Below the pieces are notes generated by a model. The model saw only the letters and a program-made list of their open reading frames with translations, made no database searches and had not been told where the DNA came from. The position numbers were made by a program, and so were the translations under genes. A DNA stretch of 64,000 nucleotides from Rhizobium redzepovicii (GTDB lineage: Bacteria; Pseudomonadota; Alphaproteobacteria; Rhizobiales; Rhizobiaceae): assembly GCF_019793435.1 (NCBI RefSeq), contig NZ_JAILYH010000018.1, positions 62,001-126,000 of the forward strand, in the 5' to 3' direction. Positions 44,851 through 53,868 of this stretch are shown piece after piece. Position 1 is the first letter of the stretch, and each line of letters starts with the position of its first letter.

Positions 44851-45164
44851 CAATCGCCCGGGCGACGAGGGGCGAGGTCATCCCGGAATCCGGGGGCGCA
44901 ATCGTCTTGGAATGAAGGCGCGGCTTTATTGGAATCGGCACACAAAGGCATGCTGGACGAGGTGGCGAGCGCGGGAGCCATCCGCTGCGGACTGGCCCGG
45001 GCAGGAGGGGGAGTCGCTGCACATTTGCGAAGATGATGAGCAGCAGGCATCGTAGACCGCAACAGGCGATTGGCCATCGGTCTGGAGTGAGCCCGCGGTG
45101 CCTTCGGCAAGCGCGTCGGCCGCCGCTTAACGTGATTCGAGTCTGGATTTCAGCCCGACCCGGA

Positions 45165-46433
45165 TCAACCCCTCGGGGCCAGCCAATCTCCGATCGTTTT
45201 TCCGTAGCGCCGCGTGGAGCTGATGGCCGGAGCTGGCCGCTGTTGGGTTGTCACAGTCCTTCGGATTTCACGCGGGCTCAGCCCGAATTCGTGGATGAAG
45301 GCGCGCGTAAAATTGGCAGCGACCTCGAAACCGGCAGCTTCTGCGATTTCTGAAATCGGCCTGTGGTCGGCCGAATTGCTGAGATCCGCATAGGCCTGCA
45401 GCAATCGTCGCTTGCGAATATAGTTGAGCACACCTCCGCTCGCCTCAAACAGCTGGTAAAGCCGCGTACGCGAAATCCCTAACGCGCGGCACATCATGTC
45501 CGGTGTCAAGTTCGCCGAATGGAGATTGACGTGAATGTAGCGGTGCGCCCGCTCCATCAGTCCCATGTTGGTTTGGTTTTGACCGGTATCAGTCCTTGCG
45601 GATGATGCGGCGGCCGCAACGACCATATCGCCGATGGTTTGGATGATCCGGGGCACTTCCTCGATCGTCAGATTGCCGAGGTTCGTTTCGAGGCCTGTGA
45701 GATAGCCCGTGAGCAACTCGGCGTGGCTGCCCGAAAGAACCGCGTTGCCGGCGCTCTGGAGAAGGCTCGCATCGCGCGCCAGCAGCTCATACGGCAGGAA
45801 CACGAGCAAAGCTTCGTTATCTGTCATCCGTCCGCGATAGGGGCTGCCGAGAGACATGAACAATATCTCGCCTGCACCTGTCTCGGTGACACGACGGTTG
45901 ACCTCGGTCCAGGCCTGGCCGCTGCGCTGCAGGCCGACATTCCAGTGGTCGATGGGGCTCGATCGGAGCATGGCCTGATCGCGGACATATCTGTGGGCAT
46001 GCACGCGCTGCTGTACGACGAGGATATCGCCGAGATGCCAGCCGATCTGCTCCGCGATGAACCCGTCATCCGGTGATTTTCCCTCCGGCAAATGAACATC
46101 CACGAGCGGCGCCATATGTGCACGCCAGGCCGGGAACTGTTCTGTCGGTGGCAGGTCCTGCGTCGAGAATCGCAGCGGCACGAGTGCAGGGGAGGCATTG
46201 GGTGGTCGTTCCTTGCCCATGGCCGGTTCACGCGCCCAGCGTCGCCGCTCCATATGCGCCGGCCGCTGTTCCCCGACAGGATCATCGTCGGATTCAGACC
46301 CTATAGCCATTAACTCCTCCAGCGCATAACCCGACCCAAGCCATGGAAATTCAGAAAAGCGATTGTTTTTCCGGCTGAAATCTCCGCAGAACCCCGTCTG
46401 AGAAAGCGGAAGTGCCGGAAGAGTCTCATCCAT
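45165..46433 (-). CDS. cuxR: AraC-family regulator of the aps operon, CuxR-like
   Basis: 422 residues. The N-terminal sensor part (AraC_binding_2 type: DGFIAEQIGWHLGDILVVQQ, HWNVGLQRSG, GEILFMSLGSPYRG) is followed by a C-terminal AraC helix-turn-helix pair (NLTPDMMCRALGISRTRLYQ; PISEIAEAAGFEVAANFTRA). In Sinorhizobium meliloti, CuxR binds c-di-GMP in a PilZ-like way and activates uxs1-uxe-aps. Here residues 63-68 (RRRWAR) include an RxxxR string, as in PilZ-type c-di-GMP sites, which fits but is not proof. Assignment rests on gene order (divergent from uxs1) and architecture. AAGGAG lies 14 bp before the ATG, a long spacing; a start nearer MAIGSES (about 46307) is possible. Confidence 0.75.
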   Translation of the reverse strand: MDETLPALPLSQTGFCGDFSRKNNRFSEFPWLGSGYALEELMAIGSESDDDPVGEQRPAHMERRRWAREPAMGKERPPNASPALVPLRFSTQDLPPTEQFPAWRAHMAPLVDVHLPEGKSPDDGFIAEQIGWHLGDILVVQQRVHAHRYVRDQAMLRSSPIDHWNVGLQRSGQAWTEVNRRVTETGAGEILFMSLGSPYRGRMTDNEALLVFLPYELLARDASLLQSAGNAVLSGSHAELLTGYLTGLETNLGNLTIEEVPRIIQTIGDMVVAAAASSARTDTGQNQTNMGLMERAHRYIHVNLHSANLTPDMMCRALGISRTRLYQLFEASGGVLNYIRKRRLLQAYADLSNSADHRPISEIAEAAGFEVAANFTRAFIHEFGLSPREIRRTVTTQQRPAPAISSTRRYGKTIGDWLAPRG

Positions 46434-46561
46434 AAGTTGTTATCATACTCCTTTCGCTCTGAAATGTACGGAGCGATAATTTCCAGGATCTAGGGATAAC
46501 GACAATTGCTTCCCTTAGCTGTATCTAAATAAACATCGGTTCTTTCCAAAAGAAAAACCGG

Positions 46562-46613
46562 GCGAATAAAATATTCGCATGATCGAACGACTTAGCTTCG
46601 CGGTATGGCGAAG
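46562..46613. promoter_or_regulatory. Two dyads in the cuxR-uxs1 intergenic region
   Basis: Dyad 1: GCGAATA (46562-46568), AAA, TATTCGC (46572-46578). Dyad 2: CTTCGC (46596-46601), 6-nt gap, GCGAAG (46608-46613). Both contain GCGAA/TTCGC half-sites and lie 50-100 bp upstream of the uxs1 start, in the only long intergenic region of the cluster. They are candidates for activator binding and the core promoter. Confidence 0.45.
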
Positions 46614-46662
46614 TACAGATCGAAAAGAACACAGCAAAATCTGAAAAACACGGGGGATAGTC

Positions 46663-47709
46663 ATGAACTACCTTAGTAGGATTCGTGCGCGCACTGCGAA
46701 GACTTCGTCTCATGATGAAAGTTATTCATCCGAAAACTCTCGTGCGCCCAAGAGAGTTCTTGTCACCGGCGGCGCAGGTTTCCTCGGATCACATCTGTGC
46801 GAGAGGCTTTTGGCCGCCGGACACCAGGTGATCTGCCTCGACAACTTTTCCACCGGCATGCGGCGCAATATCGCCCATCTGAAGGGCGTCGAGCGCTTCA
46901 ATGTCGTCGCCCACGATATCGTCCAGCCACTCGATCTGGAAGTCGACGAGATCTATAATCTCGCCTGCCCGGCATCGCCCCCGCATTATCAGGCCGATCC
47001 GGTCCATACCACGAAGACCTGCGTGTTGGGCTCCCTCAACCTTCTGGAGCTGGCCGCGCGCACCGGCGCACGCATCCTCCAGGCATCCACCTCCGAAGTC
47101 TACGGCGACCCGAACGTCCACCCGCAAGTCGAAAGCTACTGGGGCAACGTCAATTCGTTCGGCCCGCGCTCCTGCTATGACGAGGGCAAGCGATGCGCCG
47201 AGACCCTGTTTTTCGACTTCCACAACACGCACGGCGTCGAGATCAAGATCATCCGCATCTTCAACACCTACGGCCCGCGGATGCGTCCGGACGACGGCCG
47301 CGTCGTCTCGAATTTTATCGTTCAGGCCCTGACAGGGCAAGACATCACGATATATGGCGACGGTTCGCAGACCCGCTCGTTCTGTTTCGTCGATGATCTC
47401 ATCGGCGGCATGGTCCGCATGATGGCCTCACCGTCGTCGCTGACGGGGCCCGTCAATCTCGGCAATCCGGGCGAATTCACGATCCGGGAGCTGGCCGAAC
47501 AGGTGATCAAATTGACCGGCTCCCGGTCGCAAATCATCCATCGCCCTCTGCCGGTTGACGACCCTCGTCAGCGTCGCCCAGACATTTCGCTCGCCATGCA
47601 GGAACTGGACTGGCGGCCGAAGATCGACTTGTCGAGCGGCCTGCGTCAGACGATCGACTATTTCGATGGTCTTCTCACCCGTCCGGCACGCGAATTGGAG
47701 GCGGTCTGA
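46663..47709 (+). CDS. uxs1: UDP-glucuronate decarboxylase (UDP-xylose synthase)
   Basis: 348 residues. An extended SDR: NAD loop VLVTGGAGFLGSHLCERLLA, LDNFSTGMRRNI, LACPASPPHYQADPVHTTK, the Thr/Ser region QASTSEVYGDP and the UXS hallmark SCYDEGKRCAETL holding the catalytic Tyr/Lys. It converts UDP-glucuronate to UDP-xylose in the cytoplasm, the first step toward UDP-arabinose. GGGGG lies about 8 bp before the ATG. The next gene begins on its last base (TGATG). Confidence 0.93.
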   Translation: MNYLSRIRARTAKTSSHDESYSSENSRAPKRVLVTGGAGFLGSHLCERLLAAGHQVICLDNFSTGMRRNIAHLKGVERFNVVAHDIVQPLDLEVDEIYNLACPASPPHYQADPVHTTKTCVLGSLNLLELAARTGARILQASTSEVYGDPNVHPQVESYWGNVNSFGPRSCYDEGKRCAETLFFDFHNTHGVEIKIIRIFNTYGPRMRPDDGRVVSNFIVQALTGQDITIYGDGSQTRSFCFVDDLIGGMVRMMASPSSLTGPVNLGNPGEFTIRELAEQVIKLTGSRSQIIHRPLPVDDPRQRRPDISLAMQELDWRPKIDLSSGLRQTIDYFDGLLTRPARELEAV

Positions 47710-48695
47710 TGGATGCGCCCCGGGTCCTTGTCACCGGCGGTGCCGGCTATATCGGCAGCCACACTGCCAAGCTCCTCCGCTCGGAGGGGATTGAGCCTGT
47801 CGTCTACGACAATCTTACGACCGGAAACCGTTCGTCCGTGCGCTGGGGCCCTTTCGTCGAAGGTGACGTCCTCGACTCGCCATGTCTGATCGAGGCCATC
47901 GAGAAATATGCTCCCGATGCCGTCATCCACTTTGCTGCCTCTGCCTACGTGGGCGAGTCCGTGCAAAACCCGGCGAAATATTACAACAACAATGTCTGCG
48001 GTGCGTTGTCGCTTATCGATGCCTGCCGGCAGACGGGGCTTCAGAACGTCATCTTCTCATCGAGCTGTGCCGTCTACGGCGTCCCCTCCGTGCTGCCGAT
48101 CGATGAGACGTTGCCGAAGGCTCCGATCAATCCCTACGGCAAGACCAAGCTGATCTTCGAGCATATGCTCGCCGATTATGCGGCGGCCTACGGCCTGCGG
48201 TATGTTGCCCTGCGTTACTTCAATGCCTGTGGAGCCGATCCGGACGGCGAGCTTGGCGAATGGCACGTTCCGGAAACCCATCTCATTCCGCGGGCGCTGC
48301 TGGCCGCGGCCGGCCGGATTCCGCACCTGGAAATATTCGGCGATGATTACGACACCCCTGACGGCACCTGCATAAGGGACTATATTCACGTCGCAGATCT
48401 CGCGCGCGCCCATGTTCAGGCCTTCACCCATCTCGCCAAAGGCGGAGCAAACCTCGCCGTCAACCTCGGCACCGGGCGGGGTTTTTCCATCAGGGAAGTC
48501 CTGCGCTCGATCCAGGAAACGACCGGGTGCGAAGTCCCGGTCGTCATTCATCCACGCCGGCCGGGCGATCCGCCCAGCCTCTACGCCGACGCCAGCTTGG
48601 CCCGCGAGACGCTCTGCTTCCAACCTCGATATTCCGACCTCGAAACCATCGTGCGAACGGCAGCTCCGTTCTTCGGACTGGAGGCGCGCGCGTGA
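47709..48695 (+). CDS. uxe: UDP-sugar 4-epimerase (UDP-xylose 4-epimerase, GalE-like)
   Basis: 328 residues. NAD loop VLVTGGAGYIGSHTAKLLRS, IHFAASAYVGESVQNPAKYY, SSSCAVYGVPSVLP and the Tyr/Lys pair in NPYGKTKLIFE, then RYFNACGADPDGELGE. It is a GalE relative. Its position after uxs1 implies UDP-xylose to UDP-arabinose epimerisation, and the S. meliloti homologue can also do UDP-glucose/galactose. Its stop overlaps the start of apsS (GTGA), so the three are translationally coupled. Confidence 0.9.
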   Translation: MDAPRVLVTGGAGYIGSHTAKLLRSEGIEPVVYDNLTTGNRSSVRWGPFVEGDVLDSPCLIEAIEKYAPDAVIHFAASAYVGESVQNPAKYYNNNVCGALSLIDACRQTGLQNVIFSSSCAVYGVPSVLPIDETLPKAPINPYGKTKLIFEHMLADYAAAYGLRYVALRYFNACGADPDGELGEWHVPETHLIPRALLAAAGRIPHLEIFGDDYDTPDGTCIRDYIHVADLARAHVQAFTHLAKGGANLAVNLGTGRGFSIREVLRSIQETTGCEVPVVIHPRRPGDPPSLYADASLARETLCFQPRYSDLETIVRTAAPFFGLEARA

Positions 48696-50596
48696 CCGAA
48701 CTTGCGATTACCCAAGCGACGCGTGCTCCGGAACCCTCTCACGAGCCGCTTCTTGTCCCGGTTCTGACCGGACATCGGCGGGCCGAATATCTGTTCTCGG
48801 CGGCCGTATGGGCCTGGGCCTTCGCCTATTTCTGGATCTGGTGGTTGGAGCCGCGCCATCACGTCGATGCTTTCGGCACGATTACAGTGAGCCTCGTTCT
48901 TGCCTGGGTTACCGCTCTGCCGGCCTATTTCATCGTCGTCTTCTATCGGGCGGCAAGACCGAACGGTCCCTTGCGCCTGCCGGCGGGCAGTCGAGTGGCC
49001 ATGGTCGTGACCAAGGCGCCGGCCGAACCCTTCTCGGTCGTCAGTGAAACCCTGCTGGCAATGCTGGCCCAGGAGGTGGAACACGACACCTGGCTTGCCG
49101 ATGAAGACCCTTCCCCCGAGACTCTTAACTGGTGCTCCCGGCACGGGGTCCTCGTCTCGACCCGCAAGGGGCGATCCGATTATCATCGGACGTCGTGGCC
49201 CCGACGCATGCGGTGCAAGGAAGGCAACCTCGCCTTCTTCTACGACCACTACGGCTACAGCCGCTACGATTTCGTGGCGCAACTCGATGCGGATCATGTT
49301 CCCGCGCCCGACTATCTCTTCCACATGTTGCGTCCGTTCGCCGATCCAAAGGTCGGCTATGTTTCGGCCCCCAGCATTTGCGACAAGAACGCTTCCGAAA
49401 GCTGGTCGGCACGTGGAAGGCTCTATGCCGAGGCCAGCATGCATGGCTCGCTCCAAGCCGGCTACAATGGCGGCCTGGCGCCGATGTGCATAGGGTCGCA
49501 TTACGCGGTACGTACCGTCGCCCTCAAACAGATCGGCGGCCTCGGTCCGGAGTTGGCTGAAGACCATTCGACGACACTGATGATGAATGCCGGCGGCTGG
49601 CGGGGTGTGCATGCGCTGGATGCCATCGCCCATGGTGACGGCCCCAGAACCTTCAGCGATCTCGTGACGCAGGAATTCCAGTGGTCGCGCAGCCTGGTCA
49701 TGGTGCTGTTGCGGTACTCGCCGAGCCTCGTCGGCCGGCTGCCGCCCCGGCTCAAGTTCCAGTTCCTCTTTTCGCAACTCTGGTATCCGCTTTTTGCGTT
49801 CTTTATGTTGCTCATGTTTGCGTTGCCGATCATCGCGCTCGTGCGCGGCCAGTTCGTGACGGTGACCTACCCAGATTTCCTGGCGCATTTCGCACCGCTT
49901 TCTATCGCTCTCGTGGTGATGGCTTATCGCTGGCGCGCCAGCAGCTCGTTTCGCCCTTACGACGCCAAGATCCTGAGCTGGGAATGCATGCTATTTCTCT
50001 TCGCGCGCTGGCCCTGGGCGCTCGCCGGCACGCTGGCTGCGATGCACGATTTTGTAACGGGCTCCTTCGTCGATTTCCGCGTCACTCCGAAAGGGCGGTC
50101 CGAAGTCGATCTGCTGCCGGTGCGTGTCCTGGCGCCCTACGCTTTGCTGGCGCTCATGGCGGTGCTGCCCGCCCTGGCAATCGGCGATGCCGGCGCCTCC
50201 AAGGGGGCTTACTTCTTTACCATCCTGAACGCGGCAATCTACTGCGCGCTGCTCTTGGTCATCGTCGGGCGTCATTCGAAGGAAAATATGGTTGCGGCGG
50301 CCCCGCGTTTCTACCGTCCGGCGATGGCGACCGTGCTTCTTGCGCTCGTCGCGCTGCCGGGGGTTGCAACCACCATGCGCGGCAAGGATGCGACCGAGGC
50401 ACTCGCCTGGGGCAGCGGTCGCCTTCAGCTGTTCGAAGAGCGCTATGCCGTCTCGGGTGCAGGCCGGGGCGGGAGCGCCCTGCGCACGATCTTTTTCAAA
50501 CCACGATGGATTTCCGATCCGGAGGAGATCCAACTGAGAACCGATGCCGCTCACCCGGATGTGCGGCCGAGCGTGGAGGAAACACACAATGCATAG
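48692..50596 (+). CDS. apsS: Membrane glycosyltransferase family 2 (polysaccharide synthase)
   Basis: 634 residues from the GTG at 48692. Two N-terminal helices (YLFSAAVWAWAFAYFWIWWL; TVSLVLAWVTALPAYFIVVF), a GT2 catalytic domain with VAQLDADHVPAP (DxD-type metal motif) and ELAEDHSTTLMM (acid motif), then at least five helices (PLFAFFMLLMFALPIIALVR and later). The usual QxxRW product motif is VTQEFQWSRSL here, with Gln at the Arg position. It is cellulose-synthase-like and should polymerise and export the chain using UDP-sugars from the two upstream enzymes. It overlaps the next gene by 8 bp. Confidence 0.9.
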   Translation: MTELAITQATRAPEPSHEPLLVPVLTGHRRAEYLFSAAVWAWAFAYFWIWWLEPRHHVDAFGTITVSLVLAWVTALPAYFIVVFYRAARPNGPLRLPAGSRVAMVVTKAPAEPFSVVSETLLAMLAQEVEHDTWLADEDPSPETLNWCSRHGVLVSTRKGRSDYHRTSWPRRMRCKEGNLAFFYDHYGYSRYDFVAQLDADHVPAPDYLFHMLRPFADPKVGYVSAPSICDKNASESWSARGRLYAEASMHGSLQAGYNGGLAPMCIGSHYAVRTVALKQIGGLGPELAEDHSTTLMMNAGGWRGVHALDAIAHGDGPRTFSDLVTQEFQWSRSLVMVLLRYSPSLVGRLPPRLKFQFLFSQLWYPLFAFFMLLMFALPIIALVRGQFVTVTYPDFLAHFAPLSIALVVMAYRWRASSSFRPYDAKILSWECMLFLFARWPWALAGTLAAMHDFVTGSFVDFRVTPKGRSEVDLLPVRVLAPYALLALMAVLPALAIGDAGASKGAYFFTILNAAIYCALLLVIVGRHSKENMVAAAPRFYRPAMATVLLALVALPGVATTMRGKDATEALAWGSGRLQLFEERYAVSGAGRGGSALRTIFFKPRWISDPEEIQLRTDAAHPDVRPSVEETHNA

Positions 50597-51554
50597 CCCA
50601 TCCAAAATAGCCCTGTTGTCGTTAACCGGCCTGTTGCTGTCGGGAGTCACGGTCCTGCCGACCGCTCTGGGCAGCTTTGCCGAAGGGCAGCCGCTTACAG
50701 TGACGACATCGTCGATCGCGCCGCCGGCCAAAATGCCGGTCGTCACCAAGGAGTCGATCACGTTCGGCGCCTATGATCCGCATGGAGATCTAGGCGCCTC
50801 GCCCGATTCGAAGATCGAACACCTCTTCCTGCCCTGGGAAGATGTCGATCTGGGCACGCTCGCGGTCGCCGACAATTATGCGCAGGCGCGTGGCCGCACG
50901 CTGCTGATCTCGGTCGAGCCCTGGACCTGGTCACCCGATTGGCGCCAAACCTCGCAGGAACTGCTGCACAGCATCCTGGACGGTTCGCGCGATGCGAACA
51001 TGGCTGCCGTCTGCTCGACTGCTGCCGAGCTGAAAAGCCCGGTCATCATTCGCTGGGGACAGGAAATGGACGAAACCGACAGCCAGTTCTCATGGTCGCA
51101 TTGGCAGGGCGCCGATTATGTCAAGGCCTATCGGCGGATGGTGGAGGTCTGCAAGGTCCACCTGAAGACGGCCAAATACATGTGGTCACCGAAGGGCAAT
51201 GAGGGGCTTCAAGCCTTTTATCCCGGCAATGATGTCGTCGATCTCATCGGGCTCTCGGTCTTTGGTCTGGAACAATACGACAGGTACAAGACTGGCCGTG
51301 ACCAGACGTTTGCCGAACACCTTGCGCCCGGATACGCCCGTGTCGCCGGTTACGGCAAGCCCATCATGGTTGCCGAACTCGGCTACGAAGGCGGCGATTC
51401 CTTCGTGCGAAACTGGGCTGAGAGCGTAACAAAACGCTATCCCCAGTTCCCGGCCCTGAGCGCCGTTATCTACTTCAACGACCGCGAAGTCTATCCGTGG
51501 CCGGACGGCTATGGCCGCCCCGACTGGCGGGTCGTCCGCGAAAGCATCAATTGA
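50589..51554 (+). CDS. apsH1: Secreted glycoside hydrolase (GH26-like)
   Basis: 321 residues from the ATG at 50589, which lies inside the apsS end (8-bp overlap) with GGAGGA upstream. A signal peptide covers about residues 1-32 (IALLSLTGLLLSGVTVLPTA). The mature part is a TIM-barrel hydrolase: HLFLPWEDVDLGTL, LLISVEPWTW, the acid/base Glu in IIRWGQEMDET and the nucleophile Glu in PIMVAELGYEG. It probably trims or releases the polymer made by ApsS. Such hydrolases are standard partners of polymerases of this kind. Confidence 0.85.
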   Translation: MHSPSKIALLSLTGLLLSGVTVLPTALGSFAEGQPLTVTTSSIAPPAKMPVVTKESITFGAYDPHGDLGASPDSKIEHLFLPWEDVDLGTLAVADNYAQARGRTLLISVEPWTWSPDWRQTSQELLHSILDGSRDANMAAVCSTAAELKSPVIIRWGQEMDETDSQFSWSHWQGADYVKAYRRMVEVCKVHLKTAKYMWSPKGNEGLQAFYPGNDVVDLIGLSVFGLEQYDRYKTGRDQTFAEHLAPGYARVAGYGKPIMVAELGYEGGDSFVRNWAESVTKRYPQFPALSAVIYFNDREVYPWPDGYGRPDWRVVRESIN

Positions 51555-51572
51555 ACAACAAGGAACCTCAAC

Positions 51573-52082
51573 ATGTCCAAACTTCAAAAAATGCTCCTGG
51601 CCGTGGCCCTGACCAGCAGTATCGCCACGGCCGCGTCCGCTGCCGGAACCAATGAGCCCGCGGGGAGCGAGACCGCAAAGCCGATGAGCAGCGCGGAAAT
51701 CTATCAGCTCTACAACCAGAAATCCTGGATGTGGAAAGCCGGTGCCGGCTACTTCTCCACAAAGGCGCGCCGCTTTACCGCCTGGTCGCGGGAAAGCGGC
51801 TCGCCGTCTTTCGGCACGGGCCGTTGGTTCATCACGGAAACGGGTAAACTCTGCTTCAACGCCGACTGGCACGCCAAGACCGGAACGGCGACTGCAATCA
51901 CCTGCTTCAGCCACCGCAAGAAGGGCGGCCTGATCTATCAGAAACGCGAACCGGACGGTGAATGGTACGTTTTCAAGAGCGCACCGGCACAAGCCACCGA
52001 CGAATTCGCAAAGCTTCGCCACGGCGACTACGCGAGCTCTCAATTGGGGAGGATTGAGGCGAGCGTCAGTAGGGCCAAGTAA
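51573..52082 (+). CDS. apsE: Secreted DUF995 protein
   Basis: 169 residues, signal peptide residues 1-23 (MLLAVALTSSIATAASA-AG). DUF995 core: SSAEIYQLYNQKSWMWKAGA, YFSTKARRFTAWS, SFGTGRWFITETGKLCFNAD and CFSHRKKGG. Two Cys (KLCFN, TCFSH) may bond. The family occurs in rhizobial polysaccharide loci, and the S. meliloti aps operon has one at this place (apsE). It lies 18 bp after apsH1, so it is in the same transcript. The S. meliloti operon continues with apsH2; here no such gene follows. Confidence 0.85.
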   Translation: MSKLQKMLLAVALTSSIATAASAAGTNEPAGSETAKPMSSAEIYQLYNQKSWMWKAGAGYFSTKARRFTAWSRESGSPSFGTGRWFITETGKLCFNADWHAKTGTATAITCFSHRKKGGLIYQKREPDGEWYVFKSAPAQATDEFAKLRHGDYASSQLGRIEASVSRAK

Positions 52083-52573
52083 AGGCGAAGCAGGGGGTTG
52101 CGCGCGGCCGAGGCGCCATCTGTGTCCTTGTAGGAGCCGATGCCTGCGCGCAACCCTTTCATAAAAGATCGCGAAGCGCCTTCAAAATCAAAGAGGCGGC
52201 GAACGGACACTCGGGTGTCCCGTCGACTGTTCCGATTAATATCGCGATAGTGTTCAATTGAGCAATGGCACCGCAGGCAGAGCCTGGAAGGGCGCAACCG
52301 ACGACGCTGATCCGCAGGGGGCAAACCAGAACCGCCGATCGCGATGTTGCGTGGCAGGCCGCCGGCAAGAACGGCTTCAACCATCGATTTGGCGCCGCGC
52401 AGGTCCCGGACTTTCTGCTCGAAGGCCTCGTCAACGTTGCCTCGCCCAACAAATGAGCAGCCGCCGGGTTATGGCAAGTCCAGGCGAAAAGTGCTCCGCA
52501 TCAGTGAGAAACCGGAAGGAACCCCTTGCACGCGTGAAACGTTTCGTCCCGCATCTTTGATGGAGACAGCACC
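52083..52573. other. Gap after apsE without a supported gene
   Basis: 490 bp with only short frames, among them a plus-strand one ending HRFGAAQVPDFLLEGL before TGA (52454-52456) that looks protein-like but has no identifiable family. It may be debris of a gene once linked to the operon. A TATCGCGATA palindrome (52240-52249) is also present, identical to the MarR operator core at 11697. Confidence 0.4.
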
Positions 52574-53443
52574 ATGTACATTGTTGTCGGCGGGACGGGC
52601 CACGTCGGCTTCGGCGTGGCGAAGACGCTTCTCGACGAGGGCGAGGCCGTCACCGTCGTCACGCGAAACCCTGATAAGGCCGCCGCTTGGCGCCAGCAGG
52701 GCGCGAAGGTCGCGCTCGTCGACGTCCACGACGTAGCCTCGATGCGGGAGGCGTTCCGCCAAGAGAAGCGGGCCTTCCTACTTAACCCGAACGCGGACGT
52801 ATCGAGCGACACGGATCGGGAGGAACGCGAGACCGTGCGCTGCCTGCTTCAGGCGATTGAAGGGTCCGGACTCGAGAAGGTGGTGGCGCACTCAACCATG
52901 GGCGCGCAGCCGGGCGAGGAATGCGGCGATCTCAACGTCCTTTACGAACTGGAATTGGGCCTGAGGAACCAGCCAATTCCTGCCAGTATCATCCGCGCAG
53001 CTTACTTCTACAGCAATTGGGATGCGATGGTGGGATCCGTCACGAAGGACGGGGTGCTATCGACCATGCTCCCCGCCGACCTCAAGCTGCCGATGGTCGC
53101 GCCGGAGGATCTAGGAAAGGTGGCCGCGCAGCTATTGCAGGCGCCGGTCGAACAGATCGGCACATATCCCGTAGAGGGGCCGAACCGGTACTCCCCTAAT
53201 GATGTCGCCGCGGCCTTCGCAGGCGCTCTCGGCCGGACCGTTCGCGTCGACGTGATCCCGCGCGAAAGCTGGCAAGACGCATTTCGCGGCTTTGGCTTCT
53301 CCGACGCAGCGGCTCGGTCATATGCAAGGATGACGGCTCTCACCGCCGATGGTCCCGAGTATCCCGAGAATCCTATTCGCGGCTCGATCTCGCTCCAAAC
53401 CTACATAAGCAAACTCGTTCTGGCTCATCCTGACGCCTCCTGA
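52574..53443 (+). CDS. NmrA-like NAD(P)-binding protein
   Basis: 289 residues, GGAGA 8 bp upstream. The Rossmann loop MYIVVGGTGHVGFGVAKTLL, then VTVVTRNPDKAAAWRQQGAK and VALVDVHDVASMREAF. It lacks the catalytic Tyr-x3-Lys of SDR enzymes, as NmrA/HSCARG proteins do, and has VVAHSTMGAQPG and SIIRAAYFYSNWD further on. Such proteins sense NADPH redox state or act as quinone reductases (QOR2-like). It is a single gene without an obvious partner. Confidence 0.9.
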   Translation: MYIVVGGTGHVGFGVAKTLLDEGEAVTVVTRNPDKAAAWRQQGAKVALVDVHDVASMREAFRQEKRAFLLNPNADVSSDTDREERETVRCLLQAIEGSGLEKVVAHSTMGAQPGEECGDLNVLYELELGLRNQPIPASIIRAAYFYSNWDAMVGSVTKDGVLSTMLPADLKLPMVAPEDLGKVAAQLLQAPVEQIGTYPVEGPNRYSPNDVAAAFAGALGRTVRVDVIPRESWQDAFRGFGFSDAAARSYARMTALTADGPEYPENPIRGSISLQTYISKLVLAHPDAS

Positions 53444-53751
53444 TGGGAGGAAGGAATCCGATTTCGGTTCGAGCTGCAACTCGAGAGGCTGGGCAAATTC
53501 TACTGCCATTGTCACCGAGATGGGTGTTCTCGCGCATGAGAGACCATGGCGGCAGGCCAACAGGAACGGCTGCTCTACATGTTGAAGACATCAGCAAAGC
53601 TCATTGGAATTCGACGACACCATCAAATGGGATAGGGCGCTCCGATTTGCGGTTCGCTGACGCAATTCACTTGCCAGGAACAACGCGCTTCCGATTGGCG
53701 TTATTGGTCGTGGCGATGAAGCTTCCTTTTGATCGATGCTCGAACATCACG

Positions 53752-53868
53752 ATGAACCTCGGACTTAACAACAGACGTGTTCTCGTGACGGGGGGCAACT
53801 CTGGTCTCGGCGCGGCGATCTCTAGGGCCTTCGCCGCCGAGGGTGCACGAGTTGCAATAAACTACCTG
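53752..53868 (+). pseudogene. SDR 5' fragment
   Basis: MNLGLNNRRVLVTGGNSGLG then AAISRAFAAEGARVAINYLG is the first 40 residues of a classical SDR with its cofactor loop. The similarity stops at 53868, where a GH15 fragment begins. The missing C-terminal half could be the SDR piece at 56839, about 3 kb to the right in the same orientation. Confidence 0.75.

Noticed and set aside
48581..49888. 435-codon open frame on the minus strand
   Set aside because: Antisense to apsS and the end of uxe; no family features.
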